Assembly (NCBI GenBank): GCA_016932755.1
Contig: JAFGCE010000002.1
Span: forward strand, 1-21,965
DNA from: Candidatus Woesearchaeota archaeon
GTDB lineage: Archaea > Nanobdellota > Nanobdellia > Woesearchaeales > JAGWAF01
Direction: 5' to 3'
DNA: 21,965 nucleotides
Each line of letters opens with the position of its first letter. Positions within the stretch are counted from its first letter, which is position 1. The position numbers and the translations under genes are program-made. A model generated the notes under the pieces. The model did no database searches. It was not told the DNA's origin and was given only the letters and a program-made list of their open reading frames with translations. This document shows, in pieces, positions 13,852-20,295 of the stretch.

Positions 13852-15266
13852 CAAAGAAATTTACATCAGATATTGTAATCGGGCTTGAGATTCATGCAGA
13901 GCTTGCCACAGACACGAAGCTGTTCTGCAGCTGCCCGACTCACGGCAGCGACGAGCCGAACACAAGAACCTGCCCTGTATGCCTTGGGCATCCAGGCTCA
14001 AAGCCTGTTCTTAACGAAAAGGCGCTGAAATATGCGCTGAAGCTTTGCCTTGCTCTGGGGTGCAAAATCTCTCCTGATTTAATCTTCTCAAGAAAATCCT
14101 ATTTCTATCCTGACATGGCAAAAAACTACCAAATCTCGCAGTATGAAATTCCTTTGGGAGAAAAAGGAAAACTAAGCCTCAAAGCAGGAAAATCAGTAGG
14201 TATAACAAGGGTTCATATGGAGGAAGACCCTGCTGCCTTGGTTCATACAGGCTCAATACAGAAATCACCTTTTGTTTTGGTTGACTACAACAGGTCAGGA
14301 GACCCTCTTGTTGAGATTGTGACAGAGCCTGAACTGACTTCTCCTGAGGAAGCAAGGGATTTCATGAAACAGCTGATTACAGTCCTTAACTATCTCGGGA
14401 TTTTTGACATCAGCAGGTGCGTGATAAAGGCAGATGCAAACATAAGCATCAAAGAGTCAGGATATACAAGGGCTGAAATAAAAAACATTACAGGGTTCAA
14501 GGAAATTGAAAGGGCTTTGAATTTTGAAGTCCAGAGGCAGAAGCACGATGTTGCTGAGGGAAAAAAGATTGTGCATGAAACAAGGGCTTGGGACAGCCAG
14601 AAAGGAATGACTTTTTCATTGAGGCAGAAAGAGGTTGAGGAGGAATATGGATACATAATTGACCCTGACCTTGTCAGGATTGAGATAACAAAAGATTTGA
14701 TTGAAGAAGCCAAAGCAGAGATGCCTGAGCTTGCCCAGGACAAGATACTGAAATATGTCAACAAATACAGGATAAAGAAAGAGGATGCGGAGGTAATCGC
14801 GCAGGAAAGACTTCTGGCAGAGCTGTTTGAAAAAGTTGCTTCAGAAATTGACCCTGTCCTGGCTGCAAAATGGCTCAGGAGAGAGCTTGTCAGGGTTCTG
14901 AACTACAACAAAAAAGAGATGCACGAGCTTGAGATTGACGAGTCGCACATTATTGACCTGCTGAGGCTTGTTGAGTCAAAAAAGATAACAGATACGACTG
15001 GGCAAAAGCTGATGGAGAAGCTGGTTGAAAAGCCGTTTGACGTAAGGAAATACATTGAGAAGGAGGGGCTTGCTGTTGTCGCTGACAAAGGCGCGCTGGA
15101 AAAATTCTGCAAAGAGGCAATTGACGAAAACCCGAAGGCGGTTGAAGACTTCAAGTCAGGAAATGAGAAATCAATCCAGTTCTTAATCGGCCAGGTCATG
15201 AGAAAGACAAAAGGCACAGCAGCTCCGAAAGAAGTGAATGAAATTCTCAAAAAACTGCTGAAGTGA
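13848..15266 (+). CDS. gatB: Asp-tRNA(Asn)/Glu-tRNA(Gln) amidotransferase subunit B
   Basis: A 472-residue subunit that activates the misacylated Asp or Glu on tRNA with ATP and transfers ammonia to it. The N-terminal catalytic domain begins IVIGLEIHAEL. It has the zinc site C27, C29, C42 and C45 (CSCP...CPVCLG), MAKNYQISQYE, and RVHMEEDPAALVH/DYNRSGDPLVEIVTEPE blocks. The C-terminal helical and YqeY-like tail domains that grip tRNA cover about 300-472. The ATG at 13848 is chosen because it forms an ATGA overlap with gatA and begins the conserved N-terminus; an upstream in-frame start lies inside gatA. The protein lacks the extra AspRS-like domain of GatE. Its stop abuts the convergent mre11 stop with no base between. 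Confidence 0.95.
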   Translation: MTKKFTSDIVIGLEIHAELATDTKLFCSCPTHGSDEPNTRTCPVCLGHPGSKPVLNEKALKYALKLCLALGCKISPDLIFSRKSYFYPDMAKNYQISQYEIPLGEKGKLSLKAGKSVGITRVHMEEDPAALVHTGSIQKSPFVLVDYNRSGDPLVEIVTEPELTSPEEARDFMKQLITVLNYLGIFDISRCVIKADANISIKESGYTRAEIKNITGFKEIERALNFEVQRQKHDVAEGKKIVHETRAWDSQKGMTFSLRQKEVEEEYGYIIDPDLVRIEITKDLIEEAKAEMPELAQDKILKYVNKYRIKKEDAEVIAQERLLAELFEKVASEIDPVLAAKWLRRELVRVLNYNKKEMHELEIDESHIIDLLRLVESKKITDTTGQKLMEKLVEKPFDVRKYIEKEGLAVVADKGALEKFCKEAIDENPKAVEDFKSGNEKSIQFLIGQVMRKTKGTAAPKEVNEILKKLLK

Positions 15267-16469
15267 TTATTCCAGGATTTTGTTCATGCTTTCTCTGAGC
15301 CTTTTCTCGAAGTCAGCAGAGTTCTCTCCCTCGTTTTTTTCAGCAGACAAGGCATGCATAAGCTCTTTTATCATTCTCCTTTCTTTTTCAGGGTCAAACA
15401 TTCCTGACTGGCCGGAATTCTCTGCAATAAGCTTTTCCTCAATATCGTCGACGCTTCCTGTGTCAACTTTCACTTCCTCAAACTCCCTTGATGTCAGCTT
15501 GTTTGAATTCTTCATAACAAAGAACGCCCCTTTGCCGTAGAACTTCCTGAATACCTCCTTGAAATTTATGTCAGAAGGCCTTCCTGTCTTAAGCTGGCCA
15601 AAAAGCCTTATCGTAACAATTGTGTTGAGGAATTCCTTGTTCTTTACTCCCTTCATTATCTCAAGCTCAACTTCTTCCGGGTTCTTGCTGCTGCAGTCAA
15701 TATTTATTGAGAAAACCGGATTTACGACAATAGGCTCATACCTTATTGCGTCATCCTCCACAATGTAAAACCCGCCGTTTTGCAGTTTTTCAATCTCTGA
15801 GAAGGAATTTGGGAACAATGGGCCGGGAAAAACAATTGCCTTGTAGCCTTCCAGGCTTTTCTTGTCAACTATGTGGACATGCCCTCCTGCATAATAGTCA
15901 AACCCTTTTGGAAGGAATGAGACAGGCGCAGAATCCATCTTCTCAAGCTCTTTTGGCTTGAGCTCTGTCAGCGCTGTGTGGAACATAAAAATCTTATAAC
16001 CAGCCTCTTTTTCAAGAGGAGCCCTGACAAGGCTTTCATAATAGCTTTTTTCCAATCCTCCTTTTTTTCCAATCATTCCTGTTATCTTTGCGTTTGTTTT
16101 TTTGTCTACAGTAAAATTAAGGTAAAGCCTGTTTTCCTCGACTTTTCCCCTTGCAACATTAACCACAAATCCTGCGCTTTCAAGAACATCAAGCATGGTT
16201 TTTCCGCTTGGGGAGAAGTCATGGCTTCCTGCCACAATATAGACTGGGATGCTGCTGTCCTTTAGTTCTTTTAGCTTGGCTACAACAATCCTCAGGCTGT
16301 CTACAGGAGGGTGTGAAGTGTTGAACAAATCGCCTGACAAAAGTACAAAGTCAACATTTTCCTCCTTTATTTTTTCAACTGCCTTTACAAAAGCTTTTGT
16401 CGAGCTTTCCCTGAGTTTTGGGTCTCTCCAGCTTCCGATATGGCAGTCAGCAAGATGGGCAAATTTCAT
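15267..16469 (-). CDS. mre11: Mre11/SbcD-like DNA exonuclease
   Basis: A 400-residue calcineurin-like phosphoesterase acting on DNA ends in double-strand-break repair. Seen motifs: LADCHIG (D8, H10), SGDLFN (D47), AGSHD (81-84), FMFHTALTE (H164) and AGGHVHIV (H197, H199). Known Mre11 proteins have GNHD, where the Asn bridges both metals; here it is Ser (S82), while all other ligands are present. The C-terminal region (about 240-330) fits the capping domain, and the acidic C-terminal helix could be the Rad50-binding part. Its partner rad50 is not in the window, but herA lies upstream on the same strand. It is leaderless from a TATA box at 16491-16499. The missing Asn could mark a subfamily with altered activity. 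Confidence 0.85.
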   Translation of the reverse strand: MKFAHLADCHIGSWRDPKLRESSTKAFVKAVEKIKEENVDFVLLSGDLFNTSHPPVDSLRIVVAKLKELKDSSIPVYIVAGSHDFSPSGKTMLDVLESAGFVVNVARGKVEENRLYLNFTVDKKTNAKITGMIGKKGGLEKSYYESLVRAPLEKEAGYKIFMFHTALTELKPKELEKMDSAPVSFLPKGFDYYAGGHVHIVDKKSLEGYKAIVFPGPLFPNSFSEIEKLQNGGFYIVEDDAIRYEPIVVNPVFSINIDCSSKNPEEVELEIMKGVKNKEFLNTIVTIRLFGQLKTGRPSDINFKEVFRKFYGKGAFFVMKNSNKLTSREFEEVKVDTGSVDDIEEKLIAENSGQSGMFDPEKERRMIKELMHALSAEKNEGENSADFEKRLRESMNKILE

Positions 16470-16490
16470 GCTTTTCAGGAATCAATAAAA

Positions 16491-16500
16491 GTATATATTA
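16491..16500 (-). promoter_or_regulatory. TATA box of mre11
   Basis: Read on the minus strand as TAATATATAC, 22-31 nt upstream of the mre11 ATG. Confidence 0.5.
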
Positions 16501-16546
16501 CTTCTCATACTATGTAACCACCTATTCGGGACAATATACCCATAAG

Positions 16547-16559
16547 CTTTATAAATACC
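16547..16559 (+). promoter_or_regulatory. TATA box of the orphan 192-residue gene
   Basis: CTTTATAAATACC lies about 50 nt before the ATG at 16606. It predicts a leader of about 25 nt that contains GAGGGGTGATAAGGGGG, with a GGTGAT match to the 16S 3' end. Confidence 0.5.
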
Positions 16560-16605
16560 TGATAATTACCTATATACTGAATGAGGGGTGATAAGGGGGC
16601 ATATA

Positions 16606-17184
16606 ATGGCACATCCTAATCCAAAAATAGATTATAATGAAGAGTTGGGGAGAGCTTTATTTGGCAAACAACTTGAGGTTATAAGACAGTTCTCAGGTGA
16701 TGTAGAGGTTACTTATTCTCAAAGTCCATTAAACACTACTTACGGCGAAATAGAGCCGTTTACAAGCGAAAAGCTAATTATTCATCCTTCTCAGAAGGGT
16801 GTAAAAGTTCCGCTGAGCTCTATCTGCAGGCTTTTTTACTCATTTCCGGATGCAGGAAAAAGAAATCTTGTTGAAAGAATTGCTGATTTCAGGTATACAG
16901 TTAATTTTGATGTGGTTATGCCTCCTGAAAAAGCAGGATTAAGGTTAGGCGATGTCGGACAGGATATTGTGCACCAGATAGCATTAAGGCTTGAGAAGAT
17001 TTATTCTGAAGTAAGCCAGTACGGAAGAATTATTCTTATAAGCCTTCAGGATGACAAACAGACTTTGGTTACTCCTGATATTGTAGACCTTATGAAAACA
17101 GAAGGACTTCCAAATGAAGTGGCATTTCTGAGCGACAAGCCTGAACCTGCTTATGTCCCTCTAAGAAAAAGAATCTTTGTCTAA
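16606..17184 (+). CDS. Conserved-looking protein of unknown function
   Basis: A 192-residue soluble protein that I cannot assign. It is predicted to be mixed alpha/beta, with one cysteine and no signal peptide or membrane segment. Notable stretches are ITYSQ-like beta strands near 38-48, a PPEKAGLRLGDVGQDIVHQIALRLEKIY helix (about 109-136), and a final PAYVPLRKRIFV. No catalytic motif is visible. The ATG at 16606 follows a purine-rich, Shine-Dalgarno-like leader. A GTG start at 16588 would add six residues but falls within the SD-like region. It is transcribed alone, opposite to its neighbours mre11 and the coiled-coil gene. Its stop overlaps the latter's stop by three bases. The position between recombination genes hints at DNA metabolism, but nothing in the protein supports it directly. 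Confidence 0.75.
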   Translation: MAHPNPKIDYNEELGRALFGKQLEVIRQFSGDVEVTYSQSPLNTTYGEIEPFTSEKLIIHPSQKGVKVPLSSICRLFYSFPDAGKRNLVERIADFRYTVNFDVVMPPEKAGLRLGDVGQDIVHQIALRLEKIYSEVSQYGRIILISLQDDKQTLVTPDIVDLMKTEGLPNEVAFLSDKPEPAYVPLRKRIFV

Positions 17185-17915
17185 GCAGCTCTCACTGTGA
17201 CGTACTTGGCTCCTTTCTTTAGCGCAGGCACATGAGACTTAAGAGTTAAGATGGCATTGCTTATAAGCGTTAAGTTGCTCTGCACTTCTCCGTCTGCAGG
17301 GGCGATAATATCCCTCATGTATTTCAGTTCCTGCTCTATCTTGCCCATTCTTGTCTTGTCTTTAAGCTCCTTTACCCTGCCTGTCTTGATATATTCTTCA
17401 TAAAGCTTCTTTTCATCTCTCAGGTCATTTGCAAGTTCCCTTGTCTTTTTCCAGCAAAGCCTTATGCTTCCGATAATCTTGTTGAATCTTTTTTCAGCTT
17501 CCCTTATTCTTCCAAGCTCTCCCAGAATATCCTCTCTCATGCTTCCTTTTTCTTCTGAGCTTAGAACAATTTCATCTTTTTCTATTCTTATCAGCTTATT
17601 TTCAGCCCTTTTTGTTTCCCTGAAATCAAACAAAAATAATCTGTACATCTTTACGAACTGAGCCTCGAATTCCCGCAGAAGCCCGAGTATTTTTTGGGCA
17701 GAGGTCATGTAATTCATCTCATCAAAATATCCCTGCTCCATCCAGCTGTTAAGCTGTTCAGCTGTTGCAAAAAGAGTATTTATATTGCCGGAACTTCTGT
17801 TCAGCCAGGCAGTCAAAAGAACAAGCGGCTTTTCAATCATATTCAGCCTGCTCTGAATCTCATCGCATCTGGCATCAATATCATCAAGTATCTTCTCCTC
17901 TTTTTCCTTGACCAT
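17181..17915 (-). CDS. Coiled-coil protein next to herA
   Basis: About 244 residues, almost wholly helical, with charged heptad-rich segments near 1-30, 95-135 and 140-200. I see no membrane span and no nucleotide-binding motif. The family is not recognised. Two close ATG codons (17921 and 17915) are possible. I favour 17915, because the TATA box at 17939-17946 is then about 25-31 nt upstream, as in other leaderless genes here. The gene follows herA by 33 nt on the same strand, so it may be transcribed from both promoters. A coiled-coil partner for HerA or Mre11 is an attractive but untested idea. It is far too short to be Rad50 and lacks Walker motifs. Confidence 0.75.
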   Translation of the reverse strand: MVKEKEEKILDDIDARCDEIQSRLNMIEKPLVLLTAWLNRSSGNINTLFATAEQLNSWMEQGYFDEMNYMTSAQKILGLLREFEAQFVKMYRLFLFDFRETKRAENKLIRIEKDEIVLSSEEKGSMREDILGELGRIREAEKRFNKIIGSIRLCWKKTRELANDLRDEKKLYEEYIKTGRVKELKDKTRMGKIEQELKYMRDIIAPADGEVQSNLTLISNAILTLKSHVPALKKGAKYVTVRAA

Positions 17916-17937
17916 AACCATTTTTTTAGATTTTTAC

Positions 17938-17946
17938 TATTTAAAT
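17938..17946 (-). promoter_or_regulatory. TATA box of the coiled-coil gene
   Basis: Read on the minus strand as GATTTAAATA, about 23-31 nt before the ATG at 17915. It lies in the short gap after herA. Confidence 0.45.
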
Positions 17947-17954
17947 CTTTCTCT

Positions 17955-19472
17955 TTACAGCTTTATGCCGGAAAAATCATTTGCAGTTTCCTTTTTAGCG
18001 GCTTTCAAGGCGAATTCCTCGAACAACGGAATCTTTACAGGAGTTGCGAATCTTGCGAAATTTGAGGTTATCAGCGCCTCTCCCTTGTCCAAAGAAGCAA
18101 TGTTCCTGTCATCGTCGCTTAAATCCTGTGATGCAGACTCAATTATAGCCTGCCTTTCAGGCTTCATTTCCAGTCCAAGGATTATTTTTGTGTTCATGTT
18201 TGCGAGAATATCCCTTGGTATAAGGCTTGGCAGCTGCGTTATTGCTGTCAGCCCGACCTTGAACTTTCTGCCTTCTTTTGCAATAACCCCGAATATGTTC
18301 CTTCCTTTCTCAAGAACCTCTTTTCCCAGCACACGGGGGGCTTCTTCAAGAATAATTGAGATAACAGGCTTGCTATCAAGCTGCCCGCTTACCTTGTACT
18401 GCTTGTATCTCCCCAAAATACTTGTTGCAATTATGCTTCCAATCAATATTTCAACCCTTCCGTCAAAATTGGATGTGTCAACAATGACTGTTTTTGACTG
18501 CTCCAGCTCTGAAACGATATCCCTTATTGTGGTTTCGCCTGCAGTCATGTCAAAAACTCCCCTGCAGATTACAGAGCTGCCGTCGCTTTCAATATCCAGA
18601 AGCTGGAAAATCCTTCTTTTCAGCACAGCCAGAGTCCCTTCCTGAAATCCGTCCACTTCTTTGTCCAGAACAACAGCCTTAATCCAGCCTTCTCTGTATT
18701 TCCTGTAATACGCATTCAATGCTTCCCTCTGCGCGTCTGACCAGTCAACAACCCCCCTGAAATGGGTTGGAGTTATCTGGTTAAGGTTAATCTTAAGCGT
18801 TCTTGCTCCTGGGGGTGCATTCTTTGGAGTGTAATAAACAGCCTTGCCTCTTGAAGGATGGTCTTTCAGCCCAAGTTTGTTCCTGCCGTAATATTCATCG
18901 TGGGGGTCTAAAACAAGGATTCCGCAGTAGTCCTTGTCAAGAGTGTCCCAAAGCATGCATGATGTCAGGTTTGACTTTCCCCTTCCTGTTGTGGCCGGAA
19001 TAAGTATGTGGTGGGAGAAAACATCATCGCCTTTCAGGTAGATTGGCAGGTCTATCTCCCTGCTTCCGCTTCTTAAATTTCCGACAAAAAGAGGATTCTT
19101 TGGCTTTGTCAGGAAAGAAAGGTCGTCTTTTGAAACATCCCTCACTTCAGAGAAAAATGAAGGAAGCTCTTTCGCTGTCCTTGCACTGTTTTTATTGATT
19201 ACAACAAGGTTCTTCAGCTCAGCTAATATATAGTTCCTAAGTTTTGCGTCTGCAAAGTCAAAGTCAACTTCTTCTTCCAGCTTCATCCCGGAAATCAGCT
19301 CAAGGTTTTGGGGGCTTATCTGGCTTCCGTAAATCAGGTTGAAAACCTGCAGAAGTATTTTGCCTTCTTTTGTGTCGGCAACCAACAATTCCCCCAGCTC
19401 AATCTTTTTGCCTGACTTTTCCCTGACAACTATCCTGCCGAACTGTCCTGTAATCACTATTCCCTTTACCAT
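17955..19472 (-). CDS. herA: HerA-type hexameric DNA helicase/translocase
   Basis: A 505-residue FtsK/HerA-superfamily ATPase. A beta-barrel HAS domain covers about residues 1-110 (VITGQFGRIVVRE). The ATPase core has Walker A ATTGRGKSN (160-168), LDPHDEY (188-194), a large helical insertion (about 230-300), Walker B IILEEAPR (373-380) and the sensor Gln in ITQLPS (411-416). The C-terminus DKGEALIT...ARFATPVKIPLFEEF is typical of archaeal HerA. HerA works with the nuclease NurA and with Mre11-Rad50 to resect broken DNA ends. mre11 is about 1.5 kb downstream on the same strand, and nurA is not in the window. Likely leaderless from an AT-rich TATA-like region about 19-29 nt upstream. Confidence 0.9.
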   Translation of the reverse strand: MVKGIVITGQFGRIVVREKSGKKIELGELLVADTKEGKILLQVFNLIYGSQISPQNLELISGMKLEEEVDFDFADAKLRNYILAELKNLVVINKNSARTAKELPSFFSEVRDVSKDDLSFLTKPKNPLFVGNLRSGSREIDLPIYLKGDDVFSHHILIPATTGRGKSNLTSCMLWDTLDKDYCGILVLDPHDEYYGRNKLGLKDHPSRGKAVYYTPKNAPPGARTLKINLNQITPTHFRGVVDWSDAQREALNAYYRKYREGWIKAVVLDKEVDGFQEGTLAVLKRRIFQLLDIESDGSSVICRGVFDMTAGETTIRDIVSELEQSKTVIVDTSNFDGRVEILIGSIIATSILGRYKQYKVSGQLDSKPVISIILEEAPRVLGKEVLEKGRNIFGVIAKEGRKFKVGLTAITQLPSLIPRDILANMNTKIILGLEMKPERQAIIESASQDLSDDDRNIASLDKGEALITSNFARFATPVKIPLFEEFALKAAKKETANDFSGIKL

Positions 19473-19488
19473 AAGGCAAAGTATTTGC

Positions 19489-19502
19489 GTTTATTATTTA
19501 AT
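19489..19502 (-). promoter_or_regulatory. AT-rich TATA-like element of herA
   Basis: Minus-strand AATTAAATAATAAA, 17-30 nt upstream of the herA ATG. The surroundings are very AT-rich, so the exact box is uncertain. Confidence 0.35.
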
Positions 19503-19557
19503 TATTATTGTTATTTATTATAGAGAACAAAAGCGCATCAAGCATTAGGAACACAAA

Positions 19558-19567
19558 GTTTAAATAT
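19558..19567 (+). promoter_or_regulatory. TATA box of the small charged protein
   Basis: GTTTAAATAT lies 22-31 nt before the ATG at 19589, the leaderless spacing. Confidence 0.5.
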
Positions 19568-19588
19568 CCTGCATCCAAAAAAAGAAGC

Positions 19589-19843
19589 ATGGCCAATGAT
19601 AATGAAATAACGCAGGATGATATTGAAAAAGAAAAAAGAAGGCTGAAGAAGCTTATGCCTGCTGAGAAAAGGATTGAGGAAGAGAAGGCGCTTCAGAGGG
19701 CAAAAGAGCTTGAAAAAAAGCATGTTCCCACAGGAAGGGAAGAGCTTGAAGAATTTGAGGAATTCGCTGAAGAGTCAGAGCATGCGAGAAAACTTCTAAA
19801 GCCTCTTGATTCAAAGTTAAAAAAAAATAAAAGAAAAAAATAA
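19589..19843 (+). CDS. Small highly charged helical protein
   Basis: An 84-residue protein dominated by Lys, Glu and Arg. An acidic start (NDNEITQDDIEKEK) leads into a continuous helix with several KR and EE clusters, a short break at HVPTGRE (about 50-56), an acidic stretch (EELEEFEEFAEESEH) and a basic tail (KKNKRKK). It has no cysteine and no membrane segment. The start is placed at 19589 because a TATA box sits 22-31 nt upstream and the longer reading would run through the promoter. The family is not recognised. It ends 14 bases from the convergent basic repeat protein. The polar charge pattern suggests a nucleic-acid or protein-binding accessory factor, which is inference. Confidence 0.7.
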   Translation: MANDNEITQDDIEKEKRRLKKLMPAEKRIEEEKALQRAKELEKKHVPTGREELEEFEEFAEESEHARKLLKPLDSKLKKNKRKK

Positions 19844-19857
19844 AAGAAGGAGATTAT

Positions 19858-20115
19858 TTATCTCTTTTTCTTCTTGGCTTTCTTCTTTCTTCCGCCTCTT
19901 GCCATCTGTGCGCAAGAGATGTCTCCCTGTTTGTCAATGAAGTAGAGCATTCCTTTTACTTTCTTTACTCCTACTTTTGCAACAACTTCAACTTTTCCTT
20001 TTCCCTTCTTTTTTCCTCTAGCCATCTTTGCCCTTGCGACATTTCCTTTCTTGTCAACAAAGTAAAGATATCCTGCTGCTTTCTTTACTCCTACTTTTGC
20101 AACTTTTTTTGCCAT
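19858..20115 (-). CDS. Basic two-repeat protein, candidate nucleoid protein
   Basis: An 85-residue, strongly basic protein built from two copies of a roughly 30-residue unit at residues 5-34 and 45-74. Each has AKVGVKK, then YLYFVDKKGNV or MLYFIDKQGDI, then AKMARG or AQMARG. Lys/Gly-rich linkers join them, and the tail is nearly all Lys/Arg. The central YLYFVDK-GN-V pattern predicts a beta hairpin. The repeat period is exactly 40 codons, and a 25-bp stretch is identical in both copies. A GGGAGGT Shine-Dalgarno sits about 9 nt upstream of the ATG. I recall similar small repeat proteins from DPANN genomes but know no tested function. DNA binding is inferred from charge and design. Confidence 0.8.
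   Translation of the reverse strand: MAKKVAKVGVKKAAGYLYFVDKKGNVARAKMARGKKKGKGKVEVVAKVGVKKVKGMLYFIDKQGDISCAQMARGGRKKKAKKKKR
19959..19983. repeat. 25-bp direct repeat, copy 1 (within basic repeat gene)
   Basis: Identical to 20079-20103 at a period of 120 bp. It encodes the KVGVKK segment of the second protein repeat and shows that the protein repeat arose by an in-frame duplication that has stayed similar at DNA level. Confidence 0.75.
20079..20103. repeat. 25-bp direct repeat, copy 2 (within basic repeat gene)
   Basis: Identical to 19959-19983, and encodes the KVGVKK segment of the first protein repeat. Confidence 0.75.
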
Positions 20116-20123
20116 ATTAGTCT

Positions 20124-20132
20124 ACCTCCCTT
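20124..20132 (-). promoter_or_regulatory. Shine-Dalgarno of the basic repeat protein
   Basis: Minus-strand AAGGGAGGT ends eight bases before the ATG, among the strongest ribosome sites in the window. A TATAAA at about 20191-20196 (minus strand) would give a leader of roughly 50 nt. Confidence 0.5.
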
Positions 20133-20248
20133 TTTTAGACGTGAAAATTAATTCCCCCGTCTTTATTTTTCTTTATTATGGGTTTCTCTTTATAAATTTT
20201 TCGTCTATTCCCCCAGTGAAAAAACCGGCTGTTTTCAAAAAACGAAAA

Positions 20249-20259
20249 CTATAAATACC
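20249..20259 (+). promoter_or_regulatory. TATA box of the arv cluster
   Basis: CTATAAATACC lies about 40-45 nt before the chosen TTG start at 20296. It predicts a leader of about 18-20 nt that holds an AGGTGG ribosome site. Confidence 0.5.
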
Positions 20260-20284
20260 CCACACATACTAAGAAAACTTTGAC

Positions 20285-20290
20285 AGGTGG
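20285..20290 (+). promoter_or_regulatory. Shine-Dalgarno selecting the TTG start of arvA
   Basis: AGGTGG sits five bases before TTG at 20296. It contains the alternative GTG at 20287, which therefore is unlikely to be the start. The same SD-TTG arrangement is seen at 487-499. Confidence 0.6.
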
Positions 20291-20295
20291 TTTAC

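Noticed and set aside
16470..16605. Possible RNA gene in the gap between mre11 and the orphan gene
   Set aside because: The gap is explained by two divergent promoters and a leader. I see no tRNA-like cloverleaf or stable hairpin.
17181..17915. Calling the coiled-coil gene a short Rad50 or a NurA nuclease
   Set aside because: There is no Walker A, signature or zinc-hook motif for Rad50 and no acidic catalytic motif of NurA.
17908..18645. 245-codon + strand ORF antisense to herA
   Set aside because: It mirrors herA codons, is Ser/Leu-rich without motif, and would start in the coiled-coil gene's promoter.
20151..20214. Possible repeated operator (ATTCCCCC next to GTCT, twice) between the basic repeat gene and arvA
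   Set aside because: Only eight bases match and the order relative to GTCT differs, so chance in a short AT-rich gap cannot be excluded.
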